64,000 nt of DNA from Candidatus Micrarchaeum acidiphilum ARMAN-2. GTDB lineage: Archaea; Micrarchaeota; Micrarchaeia; Micrarchaeales; Micrarchaeaceae. Shown here in pieces: positions 42,092-50,995 of the stretch; within the stretch, counting starts at the first letter, position 1; each line of letters begins with the position of its first letter. The stretch is taken from contig GG697241.1 in assembly GCA_009387755.1 (NCBI GenBank), positions 186,001 to 250,000 of the forward strand, in the 5' to 3' direction. A program made the position numbers and the translations under genes. Below the pieces are notes generated by a model. It made no database searches. It had not been told where the DNA came from and was given only the letters and a program-made list of their open reading frames with translations.

Positions 42092-43804
42092 ATGCTTATG
42101 GAAAACAAAAGAAACATTCTGCTGTACGCGCTTATTGTGGTGGTAGTTGCGGCGGTAGCGTTCGTTGTAGTATACACCGTGGTTGCGCCAGGTTCATATC
42201 CAATAAAAGTGCAGCTTAAGCCTGTAGGCTATAATCCATCCCAGGCCATCTACCCCTATCAGACGATGTACTTCAATCTTGTCCTGACAAACTATGGCAG
42301 GTACACGATAAAGAACATGCCAGTTGCAGTCTACGTCAACAATGTTCTATACGCGCAGTACAATGCGACCATACCCGGAAATCTGAACGTAACCGCACAC
42401 CTGAACTATACGTATCCCTATAACGGTACCTATGCGTTCAAGGCCGTGGCTGATCCTGCAGGAATACTAAAGATAACGAATCCCTCCCTTGCAACAAGCA
42501 TAGTCAAACTTAATGTTTCCGAGCCTGAAACACCGAATCTGTTTACAACTCTGCCAAACTCAAATGCAACCTACATAAAGACGTTCTCGTTAGTGGGCCA
42601 GGGTCCAGAGATAAGTTCAATTTTTGCCAACACTTACAACCTCTCAAGCTTCGAAAAGTTTTTTGAACCGGGCTACATCGTAGTGGATTCCATTCTTACA
42701 CAGCTGATACCTGAGATATACGTGGAGAACGGTGCATATTTGCACTATGCAAACAACTCAACCGCGCTGTCGGAATGGATACAGACAAGCGCCAACGGCA
42801 GCGACATTGCATACCTGCTTTCAAAATACGGCCTTAGGACAAGAGAGTTCGGACCTGGGTCATCCCCATCTTTCATATCCGTGCTTACAAACAAAACAAG
42901 CATATGCGTTACCTCCAATTCCGGATGGACAAAGATGATTGCCTATTTTAACAATTCTGGGCCGCAGACATGCGAAAACATCCTGGAGAACACGTATTCC
43001 CCAATGTATGCAAACACGCTTAAAGCAGATATAGCCGGAAGCAACACACTGCAATCAATATCGAATGATCTGGAATATGCAAACTCAACTTTCGCAGGAA
43101 AGGCAGTCACGATAAACTCTACTAACATGTCCGTCACTAACCTATTCTACAACAACTTCGGCTTCTTTGCGTCTTACGTCAGGCAGCACCCGCCAATAAA
43201 ATCGCTCAATGAAAGCTGCCGCGGCTTGTTATACTCTAATTCAACAACGAGAGTCAGCGCATGCTCGGTATACGCGATCCCTCAAAATGGAATAAACACA
43301 CACAATTTCTCACTCATAAATACTACGCAGGTAACTAGTAACTATACGATGTCGCTGTACTCCTTCGTAAACAGTACAAACCTTATAAATGCACACTACA
43401 ATGCAGTAAAGCTTATCGGATCCCTACGCTTAAATGAGACACCGTTCGCATGGTTCTCGCCTTTCAAAAATTCCTGCGAAACCGGGATACCTGGCCTTGA
43501 CTGCACGGTAAAATCCTTCAACCAGTCCGATTCTAAGCTGAACCTAGGCTTTTTCAACAGCCTGCATTCCGCAATAAAGATAAACACGCTCGGGTGCTAT
43601 CTGCTGCTTAATCTAAGGAACGAATCGGTAAATTCAGAAATAATGCCGAATTCGACTCTGGACTTAAATGCCACGTGCTCTGGAATAGCTTCCTCAGCTG
43701 CCGCAGTCACAACCAACTACACCATGGCGCTCAACTACACACTGGAAAACAAGACCTCGCAAAGCAAAGGCTACGCAGACGTTGTCAATAGCTATTTCCC
43801 ATAA
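42092..43804 (+). CDS. membrane-anchored N-sequon-rich surface protein
   Basis: 570 residues. An N-terminal anchor (about 8-31, LLYALIVVVVAAVAFVVVYTVV) is followed by a CARDB-like beta domain (MYFNLVLTNYGRYTIKNMPVAVYVNN) with a large ectodomain rich in Asn-X-Ser/Thr sequons and a few cysteines. It has no C-terminal helix, so it is held by the N-terminal segment. It begins 12 nt after the regulator-like gene and is likely co-transcribed. Resembles the surface proteins at 35457 and 37022 in style, not in close sequence. Confidence 0.6.
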   Translation: MLMENKRNILLYALIVVVVAAVAFVVVYTVVAPGSYPIKVQLKPVGYNPSQAIYPYQTMYFNLVLTNYGRYTIKNMPVAVYVNNVLYAQYNATIPGNLNVTAHLNYTYPYNGTYAFKAVADPAGILKITNPSLATSIVKLNVSEPETPNLFTTLPNSNATYIKTFSLVGQGPEISSIFANTYNLSSFEKFFEPGYIVVDSILTQLIPEIYVENGAYLHYANNSTALSEWIQTSANGSDIAYLLSKYGLRTREFGPGSSPSFISVLTNKTSICVTSNSGWTKMIAYFNNSGPQTCENILENTYSPMYANTLKADIAGSNTLQSISNDLEYANSTFAGKAVTINSTNMSVTNLFYNNFGFFASYVRQHPPIKSLNESCRGLLYSNSTTRVSACSVYAIPQNGINTHNFSLINTTQVTSNYTMSLYSFVNSTNLINAHYNAVKLIGSLRLNETPFAWFSPFKNSCETGIPGLDCTVKSFNQSDSKLNLGFFNSLHSAIKINTLGCYLLLNLRNESVNSEIMPNSTLDLNATCSGIASSAAAVTTNYTMALNYTLENKTSQSKGYADVVNSYFP

Positions 43805-43809
43805 ACGCA

Positions 43810-44073
43810 TCACAGCCCTATGAAATCCACTGCGCCGGTGCCATCTGGGAATGCCCTTACCTTCTCGGCCTCTACGGGCAGCCCTATTTCGTTGGCGAGC
43901 TTTTTCAGCTCTCCTACATCTATTATCCGGTCTACAAAAAGTTCCACAAACTGCTCTTTACCTATCGGCACTCTGCGCACTTTAAAAACTACGAATTGGA
44001 ACATTCCAGATCTTCGCACCCTCAGCCTGATTTCGCCTTTTCCTATTATCTCTTTCGCATTTTCGCTTAGCAA
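43810..44073 (-). CDS. hypothetical 87-residue protein
   Basis: A compact mixed alpha/beta sequence: IRLRVRRSGMFQFVVFKVRR, then VELFVDRIIDVGELKKLANEI, then PVEAEKVRAFPDGTGAVDFI. It starts with TTG and has GGGTGT about five nucleotides upstream. Not a recognised family. It ends 5 bp from the stop of the surface-protein gene, convergent, and is divergent from nuoH. Confidence 0.5.
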   Translation of the reverse strand: MLSENAKEIIGKGEIRLRVRRSGMFQFVVFKVRRVPIGKEQFVELFVDRIIDVGELKKLANEIGLPVEAEKVRAFPDGTGAVDFIGL

Positions 44074-44166
44074 CTATACACCCAATTAACTTTTTAGATT
44101 AATTTTATATAGTTAAGTAGCAAAGTAGATGTATTAAGGTTGCCTAAAATACGACCGCGGGATCAT

Positions 44167-45204
44167 ATGCAGATAAGCTCCCCATTCATAAGCAGCGTCT
44201 TCGGCTACGTCTACTCGAAGCTGTTGCAGCTGCTGCCTTCATCTATAGACAAGGCGGTATCATTACTTGTAGGCATGCTTGTATTTGCAATAATAATCGG
44301 CGTGCTCGTGACCCTGTTTGTGTACCTTTTCGGATGGGGAGAGAGAAAGCTGATGGCTAGGGCGCATTCAAGGCACGGCCCGACCTATGTGGGCAAGTTC
44401 GGCATACTCCAGAACCTCGCAGACGTCGTCAAGCTCCTTGCAAAGGAAAACATAATACCAGACAAGGCTGACAACCCTCTGTTCAAGCTGTCACTCCCGA
44501 TAGTATATGCTCTTTTTGTACTCATCGTAATATTTACTCCTCTTACCTCAACATTTGTCGGCATAAACACAAGCATAGCCCTAATTGCTGTGTTCCTTAT
44601 ACTGTCCTTCATACCTATACTGATGTTCATTATAGGATGGGCCTCTGGCAATAAATTCGGATCCATCGGCGCGCAGAGGTCCATAGTTATGCTCATAAGC
44701 TATGAGATTCCGCTTCTTCTAGTCATAGCCGCGATAGCAATGCTTGCTCACAGCTACAGCCTTTCCACAATAGTTAACGACCAGTCAAGTATCTGGTATG
44801 TGGCGCTCATGCCCATAGGGTTCGTAGTCTTTTTCATAGTAATGCTCGCGGAGATGGAAAGGCCCCCGTTCGACCTAAGGGAGGCCGACAGCGAGCTGAT
44901 AGCAGGGTGGCTTACCGACGTAAGCGCGCCATACTACGGCCTTGCTCTGTTCTTGGACTACACAAGGATATTCGTCGGAACCCTGCTTATAGCAGTGCTG
45001 TTCTTCGGGGGTTGGGGCGGTCCGCTGCTCCCGCCGTTTGCCTGGATACTCATCAAGATAGTAATACTTTCAATAGCGATTGTGATAATACGTGTTACCG
45101 TCGTCAGAATGAAGATAAACAGGCTGCTGAGGTTCGGATGGCTATACCTGTTGCCCCTGTCAATCATTAATTTAATTGTTACATTTGTATTATTCATAAG
45201 GTGA
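44167..45204 (+). CDS. nuoH: NADH-quinone oxidoreductase subunit H (complex I)
   Basis: About 345 residues with eight hydrophobic helices. The family motif EMERPPFDLREADSELIAGW lies around residue 230. It holds acidic residues of the quinone-to-proton path. NuoH links the quinone site to the antiporter-like subunits in the membrane. A longer reading from TTG 44140 is possible; ATG 44167 is preferred for its GGGAT-like site. It is first of a seven-gene run nuoHIJKLMN with tight spacing. TTTTATATAG at 44102-44111 may be the promoter. Confidence 0.9.
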   Translation: MQISSPFISSVFGYVYSKLLQLLPSSIDKAVSLLVGMLVFAIIIGVLVTLFVYLFGWGERKLMARAHSRHGPTYVGKFGILQNLADVVKLLAKENIIPDKADNPLFKLSLPIVYALFVLIVIFTPLTSTFVGINTSIALIAVFLILSFIPILMFIIGWASGNKFGSIGAQRSIVMLISYEIPLLLVIAAIAMLAHSYSLSTIVNDQSSIWYVALMPIGFVVFFIVMLAEMERPPFDLREADSELIAGWLTDVSAPYYGLALFLDYTRIFVGTLLIAVLFFGGWGGPLLPPFAWILIKIVILSIAIVIIRVTVVRMKINRLLRFGWLYLLPLSIINLIVTFVLFIR

Positions 45205-45208
45205 ACAG

Positions 45209-45574
45209 ATGATAGTGAAGCCCCTCATAAACGTTGCCAAGGAGGTCCTGAAGCCTCCGTCTACTCTGGAATTTCCGGAGAACAGGGAAAACCTAACGGA
45301 CAACTACAGGGGAATACACAAGCTCGACATGAAAACGTGCATAAGCTGCGCCGCGTGCGCAAGGATATGCCCTAATCAGACCATAGACATGGTCGACACG
45401 GAAACCCCAGACAAAGGTACAAAGAAAATGCCGCTCATAAATCTGGAGAGGTGCCTGTTCTGTGCGCTGTGCGAGGAAGTATGCCCTACAAAATGCCTTA
45501 TACTTACAAAGGACTACAGCTTCGAGGCTTATGACAGGCGCGACTACATAAAGAGACCCGAAGACCTGAAGTAA
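45209..45574 (+). CDS. nuoI: NADH-quinone oxidoreductase subunit I (two 4Fe-4S clusters)
   Basis: 121 residues. Two ferredoxin motifs, CISCAACARICP and CLFCALCEEVCP, bind the clusters N6a and N6b that pass electrons towards NuoB and quinone. It starts 4 nt after nuoH. Its presence shows the complex is a true electron-transfer complex and not a bare Mrp antiporter, although NuoB, C and D are not in this window. Confidence 0.9.
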   Translation: MIVKPLINVAKEVLKPPSTLEFPENRENLTDNYRGIHKLDMKTCISCAACARICPNQTIDMVDTETPDKGTKKMPLINLERCLFCALCEEVCPTKCLILTKDYSFEAYDRRDYIKRPEDLK

Positions 45575-45585
45575 ATAGTGTTTGC

Positions 45586-46062
45586 ATGCTGGAAACCGCA
45601 TTACTCGGAATAGTTGCGATACTGGATTTCATAGCGATATTCTCAATATTCGTGTTCAAGGACATATTCCACTCCGGAATAGCACTGGCATTCGCATTTC
45701 TCTTCAACTCCATAGCGTTTGTAGTGGTGGGCCAGCCCCTCCTCGCTATAATACAGCTTTTCATACTGATCGGGGGCATATCCACATATCTAATACTGGG
45801 TGTGGCTTCTTATGGGCTATCCAACTTTAGGCATTCGAACAGGCTGCTGCTTGCCATACTCTCGGTAGTTATCTTCATTGCAATGTCATATCCGCTAATA
45901 GGCACCACCCTCATTTCCGCCCGGCAAAACTACTTCACAGGCACGGCAATACCCGGAGGCATAGTTCCATACGTGGCCATATACTACCTCGCTGCATTCA
46001 TGGTTTTCACAACTTCAATAGGGTCGCTCCTTCTACTCAAGAGAATAGGTGCCAAAAAATGA
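45586..46062 (+). CDS. nuoJ: NADH-quinone oxidoreductase subunit J
   Basis: 158 residues with five hydrophobic helices. The early segment DIFHSGIALAFAFLFNSIAFVVVGQPLLAIIQLFILIGGI matches the NuoJ family pattern near helices 2-3, which takes part in coupling. It lies between nuoI and nuoK and overlaps nuoK by 4 bp (ATGA-type junction). Confidence 0.85.
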   Translation: MLETALLGIVAILDFIAIFSIFVFKDIFHSGIALAFAFLFNSIAFVVVGQPLLAIIQLFILIGGISTYLILGVASYGLSNFRHSNRLLLAILSVVIFIAMSYPLIGTTLISARQNYFTGTAIPGGIVPYVAIYYLAAFMVFTTSIGSLLLLKRIGAKK

Positions 46063-46361
46063 TACCGATATACCCGATACTATTCGCATTTGCAATATTC
46101 TCAATAGGTGCCGCAGGCATAGCAACCAGCAGGCACATGGTAATAATGGTGTTCGCAGTAGAGGTGGTGCTCGTGGCATCGGCCCTGCTCGGAACAGTAT
46201 TCTACTTTTACTTCGTTGGCAGCAGCTCAATACTGCCTTTCCTATTTGCAGTATGGGCCATTGCAGCAAGCGAGGCCATACTTCTGGTGATATTCTACAG
46301 GTACATGGTAAGGGCCGATGTGAGCCTTGACGTAACAAAGCTTTCAAGGATAAAGGAATGA
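46059..46361 (+). CDS. nuoK: NADH-quinone oxidoreductase subunit K
   Basis: 100 residues with three membrane helices, the normal size. The buried Glu residues important for proton transfer are seen in VFAVEVVLVAS and WAIAASEAILLV. Translationally coupled to nuoJ, followed 4 nt later by nuoL. Confidence 0.9.
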   Translation: MIPIYPILFAFAIFSIGAAGIATSRHMVIMVFAVEVVLVASALLGTVFYFYFVGSSSILPFLFAVWAIAASEAILLVIFYRYMVRADVSLDVTKLSRIKE

Positions 46362-46365
46362 TCAG

Positions 46366-48159
46366 ATGCTGCTAGAAATACTCCCAATAGTCCCCTTGGT
46401 CATAACCGCACTGGCAATATTTCCGATGAAGAGGGGCTACAGGTACATTGGATACGCCTCGCTGGCGGCAAGTCTGCTTTCGCTTCTAGTCATAGCATAC
46501 ATATTCCTTTACGTACCTGAGGGCATGTCCAGCATGCCATGGTTTGCTGTCGGCGGCTTCACGTTCAGCATAGCGACTTCGACTTTTGCACTGAATAAAA
46601 TGCTGCTCCTGCTTGTCGGAATAATAACTCCGCTGATACTCACCTACTCGATAGGATTCATGGACGTGATGAGCGAGCAGCCCAGGTACTACTTCGAGAT
46701 GCTCGTATTCGCTTCGTCGATGATGCTTTTTTCGGTCGCCGCGAATCTTATACTGATATTTCTGGCATGGGAACTTCTGGGAATAACAAGTTACCTGCTT
46801 ATAGGCTTTTGGTATCACAGGCCAAACGCACCTGGCGCAGCCAGAAAAGCGATAACCACGATACTGATAGGCGACGTCGCGCTGCTTGCTGCGATAGTGA
46901 TACTGTGGAACGCCTATCATACAATGAACATCTACTCGATACTGTCGGCGCCTTCCAGTGCCGTACTTCCGTTCGCCCTGGCTCTTGTGCTAATAGCAGC
47001 ATTCACTAAATCCGCACAGTTCCCGTTCCACGAATGGCTTTCTGACGCCATGGAGGGTCCAACTCCTGTCTCGGCATTCCTGCATTCGTCTACAATGGTC
47101 AAGGCCGGCGTGTTCCTCATAGCTGTGCTGCTTCCGCTGTTCGCACATGCGGGGCTACTCTGGGTTCTTGTTTCGGTTGGCCTAGTCACGGCTGCAATAG
47201 GGGCTGCAAACGCGCTTACATCACACCACATAAAGAAAATACTCGCCTACTCCACAATAGAAGACCTTGCCCTGATGTTCGTGGCCCTGGGCCTGAACGC
47301 GATACTGGCAGCCATGCTTTTCTTCATAGTGCAGGCATTTTACAAGGCGCTGCTTTTCATGAGCGCAGGATCAATGATGAAGGCGAACAACGGCGAGGAG
47401 GACATATACAAAATATACGGAAGCTACAAGAACAAGCTGCTCCTCGTGACTGCGGCCATAGGCGCGATATCCCTGGCGGGCGTGTTTCCGCTCAGCGGAT
47501 TCTTCGGCAAGGTTGCGATAGACACCAGCGCGGCAAACAATTTTGTGGTCTATGCTGTGATATCAGTAATAGAGATAGCCAGCAGCCTATACATATTCAG
47601 GTGGCTATTCATCCCAGCGAGGAAGCCGGCGCAAAACAAGGACTTCGCGCTTGGAGAAAGGTACTCCCATCTTCCAAAGACCATGCTGGCCCCGGCTGTG
47701 GTTCTGGCCGCACTGGTTTTCATAGGCTCAGCCGCCTATTTCATGCTGCCTTCATTCATAGTGCCTACGCAGTATGTCAAGATACCGTATGGCCTAAGCA
47801 TAGGGGTGCTTGACGCAGCGATAGAAACAGTCCTCGTGGCCCTGGGGCTATATTTTGCATACTACCTTTTCCGCAAAGGCAACGCCTCAAAGCTCCCATC
47901 CAAAACACCGCTGCGCTTCCTGCTGTACAACAGCCCTGCGGTGAACAGGTTCTACGACTATGTTGTGGCAGCCGCCATGGGCATTTCACGCGGATTTTAC
48001 AAGGCGGACTTTTCAATATACAGCATAATAAAGGCCGGCGCACGCGGCCTCCTCGGAATAGACAACGACATACGCCTGTCGGTCAACGGTCAGGTAAACA
48101 GGTATCTCATGGCTTTCATAATCGGTCTAATCCTGTTGGTGCTGTTCATGGCGATCTAG
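46366..48159 (+). CDS. nuoL: NADH-quinone oxidoreductase subunit L
   Basis: 597 residues, antiporter-like proton channel. Key elements: FLAWELLGITSYLLIGFWY (buried Glu), TKSAQFPFHEWLSDAMEGPTPVSAFLHSSTMVKAG (the Lys/His core), and a long C-terminal part that in this subunit forms the lateral helix. Slightly shorter than the bacterial form (about 610). It abuts nuoM directly, nuoM starting at the next base. Confidence 0.95.
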   Translation: MLLEILPIVPLVITALAIFPMKRGYRYIGYASLAASLLSLLVIAYIFLYVPEGMSSMPWFAVGGFTFSIATSTFALNKMLLLLVGIITPLILTYSIGFMDVMSEQPRYYFEMLVFASSMMLFSVAANLILIFLAWELLGITSYLLIGFWYHRPNAPGAARKAITTILIGDVALLAAIVILWNAYHTMNIYSILSAPSSAVLPFALALVLIAAFTKSAQFPFHEWLSDAMEGPTPVSAFLHSSTMVKAGVFLIAVLLPLFAHAGLLWVLVSVGLVTAAIGAANALTSHHIKKILAYSTIEDLALMFVALGLNAILAAMLFFIVQAFYKALLFMSAGSMMKANNGEEDIYKIYGSYKNKLLLVTAAIGAISLAGVFPLSGFFGKVAIDTSAANNFVVYAVISVIEIASSLYIFRWLFIPARKPAQNKDFALGERYSHLPKTMLAPAVVLAALVFIGSAAYFMLPSFIVPTQYVKIPYGLSIGVLDAAIETVLVALGLYFAYYLFRKGNASKLPSKTPLRFLLYNSPAVNRFYDYVVAAAMGISRGFYKADFSIYSIIKAGARGLLGIDNDIRLSVNGQVNRYLMAFIIGLILLVLFMAI

Positions 48160-49560
48160 ATGTTCCCGATAATACTGCTGATAATAGTTCCGTCAATAGC
48201 GCTGGTGGCAGCACTGCTTTCGGGCCCCCGCGCCAGCAGGCCGATATCCATCGCCTCTACGCTTATAGGCTTCCTGATAACCGCGTACATAACCTATAAC
48301 GCCTTTACCTCTTCGTCGATAAACATAATCGAGAAGTTTTCATACATTCCTTCCCTCGGAATAGGCCTGAGCTTCAGGATAAATTTCATAGCCATAGTGC
48401 TTCTGATAATGTCTTCGATAGTGCTGCTCGCGACGTCTGTGGCGGGCAACCCTGAAAGGGACAGGACAAGGCTCTCCAGTTCACTGATACTGCTTTTCCA
48501 GATCGCGGCGGCCGGGCTGTTCACCTCAGCCAACCTTTTCATGTTCTTCATATTCTGGGACATAGGCGTAATCGCGATGTTCTTCATGATAAACATACTG
48601 GGCTCGGCAAATAGGAAGATAGCATCAATGGAATTTCTAATATTCGAAATATTCGCGAGCATGATGCTGCTCCTCGGCATAATCGTGCTTTATTTCTACA
48701 CTCCTGGGCATTCGCTGAACATCACCACCATAACACAGACCGCCGCGGCCCTGCCTGCATCCATCCAGGAAATAATCTTCGTGCTGCTGTTCCTTGCATT
48801 CATGGTAAACATGCCTCTGTTCCCTACACACTTCTGGCTTCCGGACGCCCATTCGGAGGCGTCAACCCAGGGCTCGATGCTGCTTTCCGGCGTTCTGACC
48901 AAATTCGGCGGATTTGGAATGCTTCTGCTGTTTGAAATGCTTCCCATAGCGCAGTCCGCCTACATCTACGTTGCGGGGCTTGCAGTAATCTCAATATTTT
49001 ACTCAATCTTTGTGCTAATGCGACAGAACGACATGAAGAGAATCGTAGCGTACTCGACCATAGTCGAGATGGGCATAGTCATGCTGGGCATAAGCGCCCT
49101 GAACACATTCGGGACAAATGGCGCGCTCTACCTTATGCTTTCTCACGGCGTCACAATAGCCCTGCTTTTCCTCGTCGTCGGCTCAATGCACTACATATTC
49201 GGGGACAGGGACATAAGGAGCCTCCGCGGAGTAGTGAGCGGTGCAGCCTCATCCGCATACGCATTTGTAGCCGGCATACTGGCGATGACCGGCGTACCTC
49301 TGACATCTGGCTTCATAGCAGACCTGCTGCTTTTCATAGGAGCAGAGCAGCGCTTCGGATATTATGGAGTGCTGCCCCTTGCGGCTGTAATGCTGCTCGG
49401 AGCGTACATGTACTTCGCGGTTAACAAGTCAGTGCTATCAAACAGGGAAAAGTCCAACGTGGTGCACGTGCTACCGAGATCCGAAAAGCTTGGGTATGCC
49501 ATACTCTTAATAGCTGCGTTTGTGTTCGGAATATTTCCGTTTATAATATTTAGGATTTAA
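48160..49560 (+). CDS. nuoM: NADH-quinone oxidoreductase subunit M
   Basis: 466 residues, second antiporter-like subunit. Motifs: FFIFWDIGVIAMFFMI (the first buried acidic site appears as Asp), MPLFPTHFWLPDAHSEASTQGSMLLSGVLTKFGG, and the helix-broken second half typical of the Mrp family. The start ATG follows the nuoL stop with no gap. Confidence 0.95.
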   Translation: MFPIILLIIVPSIALVAALLSGPRASRPISIASTLIGFLITAYITYNAFTSSSINIIEKFSYIPSLGIGLSFRINFIAIVLLIMSSIVLLATSVAGNPERDRTRLSSSLILLFQIAAAGLFTSANLFMFFIFWDIGVIAMFFMINILGSANRKIASMEFLIFEIFASMMLLLGIIVLYFYTPGHSLNITTITQTAAALPASIQEIIFVLLFLAFMVNMPLFPTHFWLPDAHSEASTQGSMLLSGVLTKFGGFGMLLLFEMLPIAQSAYIYVAGLAVISIFYSIFVLMRQNDMKRIVAYSTIVEMGIVMLGISALNTFGTNGALYLMLSHGVTIALLFLVVGSMHYIFGDRDIRSLRGVVSGAASSAYAFVAGILAMTGVPLTSGFIADLLLFIGAEQRFGYYGVLPLAAVMLLGAYMYFAVNKSVLSNREKSNVVHVLPRSEKLGYAILLIAAFVFGIFPFIIFRI

Positions 49561-49591
49561 ATTATGTAAAAATCATGCAAAGGTCATTTTG

Positions 49592-50995
49592 ATGGCAACA
49601 AGTCAAATACTGCTTTTCTTGCCTGCGCTGATAGCCGTGCTGGCCTTCCTTGGCGTAATCGCGATTTTCCACAGGAAAAGCAGGTTTACCCTTGCTTCAA
49701 TGTCTGTGGTGCTGGCCATAATATCCATAGTCTCTGTCTATCTGCTCTCGGCATCAGTCAACACCACACTATTAGAGGTGCTTCACGTATACCCATTCTC
49801 AATGCTGCTGCTGTCGTTTTTCTCAGCTGCATTAATACTCATACTTGTGCTATTCTATGAAGACAAAGGAGAATTCAACGCGCTCGCGCTGCTTCTGTCT
49901 TTCTCGGCAGTCGGCATATTCATAATAGCGATGGCGAATTCGCTTATATCAATACTTCTGGCATCGGAATTGGTTGCGGTCCCAACAATATTGATGGTTG
50001 CGCTGAACGGATTCCACCGCACAGAAGCAGCGGCCAAGCTTTTCCTGCTGAGCGCCATTTCAATAGCCGTAATGTCCTTTGCAATTGCCCTGATATTCCC
50101 ATATGATGCAAGCTTCAGCCTCGCCGTCGCCTCTGCGAGCCTTCACATAAGCGGAAACTACATAGTGCTGCTCTCAATGGCGCTCTTCATAGCTGCGTTT
50201 GCCGTCGAAGCAGCATTTTTCCCGTTCAACCTATGGGTTTCAGATGTGTATTCTGGCTCTCCCGGCTACATCACGGCCTTTATAGCCGGAATAAACAAGA
50301 AGGTTGCCTTTGTAGCAACCCTAGAAGTGCTATTCATAGTGTTTGCCGCATACCACAGCCAGATATCATACATTTTCGAGATCCTTGCGATATTTACGAT
50401 GTTTTTTGGGAACCTTGTAGCGATGGCGCAGCGCAACATAAAGAAGATGTTCGCATACTCATCAATATCCCAGGCCGGATATATAGCCGTAGGGATAGCC
50501 GCGGTTTCTGCGCTAGGCATTACTGCGGTAATATTCCAGATCGTGGCCCACGCGTTCATGATAATAGGAGCGTTCGCAATAGTCTTCTGGCTGGAAGAAA
50601 AAGGGATAATAAGCCTGGACGACTACAGAGGGCTTGGCTCGAGGAACGGTCTTGCGGCAATTGCACTTACTCTCTTCATGCTTTCAATGGCGGGAGTGCC
50701 TCCACTGATGGGTTTCGTGGGCAAATTCCTTCTCTTTTCAAGCGCCATATACGGCGGGCTTCTCGCGCTGGCCCTGATCGGAGTCCTGAACAGCTTCCTG
50801 TCGATATACTACTATGGAAGGCTGATAAGCTACATCTATGAAGACAGGCCCAGCAAGCCCCTTCTCCTGCAATGGCAGGTAAAAGCGGTTGTCCTGGTAT
50901 CCCTAGCGGTCATTCTGATATTTGGCATATATCCAGAGCCGCTCATCAGCGGTGCAACCATAGCTGCAAAAAGCCTAATCAACTTTGTCCCTTGA
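49592..50995 (+). CDS. nuoN: NADH-quinone oxidoreductase subunit N
   Basis: 467 residues, third antiporter-like subunit, ending the module. Recognisable core: LLASELVAVPTILMVAL (buried Glu), AAFAVEAAFFPFNLWVSDVYSGSPGYITAFIAGINKKVAF, and the later KKMFAYSSISQAGY. The ATG at 49592 follows AGGTCA and a 31-bp gap after nuoM. Its last 21 bp overlap the end of cysS on the other strand. No nuoA-G follows. Confidence 0.95.
   Translation: MATSQILLFLPALIAVLAFLGVIAIFHRKSRFTLASMSVVLAIISIVSVYLLSASVNTTLLEVLHVYPFSMLLLSFFSAALILILVLFYEDKGEFNALALLLSFSAVGIFIIAMANSLISILLASELVAVPTILMVALNGFHRTEAAAKLFLLSAISIAVMSFAIALIFPYDASFSLAVASASLHISGNYIVLLSMALFIAAFAVEAAFFPFNLWVSDVYSGSPGYITAFIAGINKKVAFVATLEVLFIVFAAYHSQISYIFEILAIFTMFFGNLVAMAQRNIKKMFAYSSISQAGYIAVGIAAVSALGITAVIFQIVAHAFMIIGAFAIVFWLEEKGIISLDDYRGLGSRNGLAAIALTLFMLSMAGVPPLMGFVGKFLLFSSAIYGGLLALALIGVLNSFLSIYYYGRLISYIYEDRPSKPLLLQWQVKAVVLVSLAVILIFGIYPEPLISGATIAAKSLINFVP

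Noticed and set aside
44140-44166. Longer nuoH from TTG 44140
   Set aside because: Extra residues do not match the family N-terminus and there is no proper SD; not excluded entirely.
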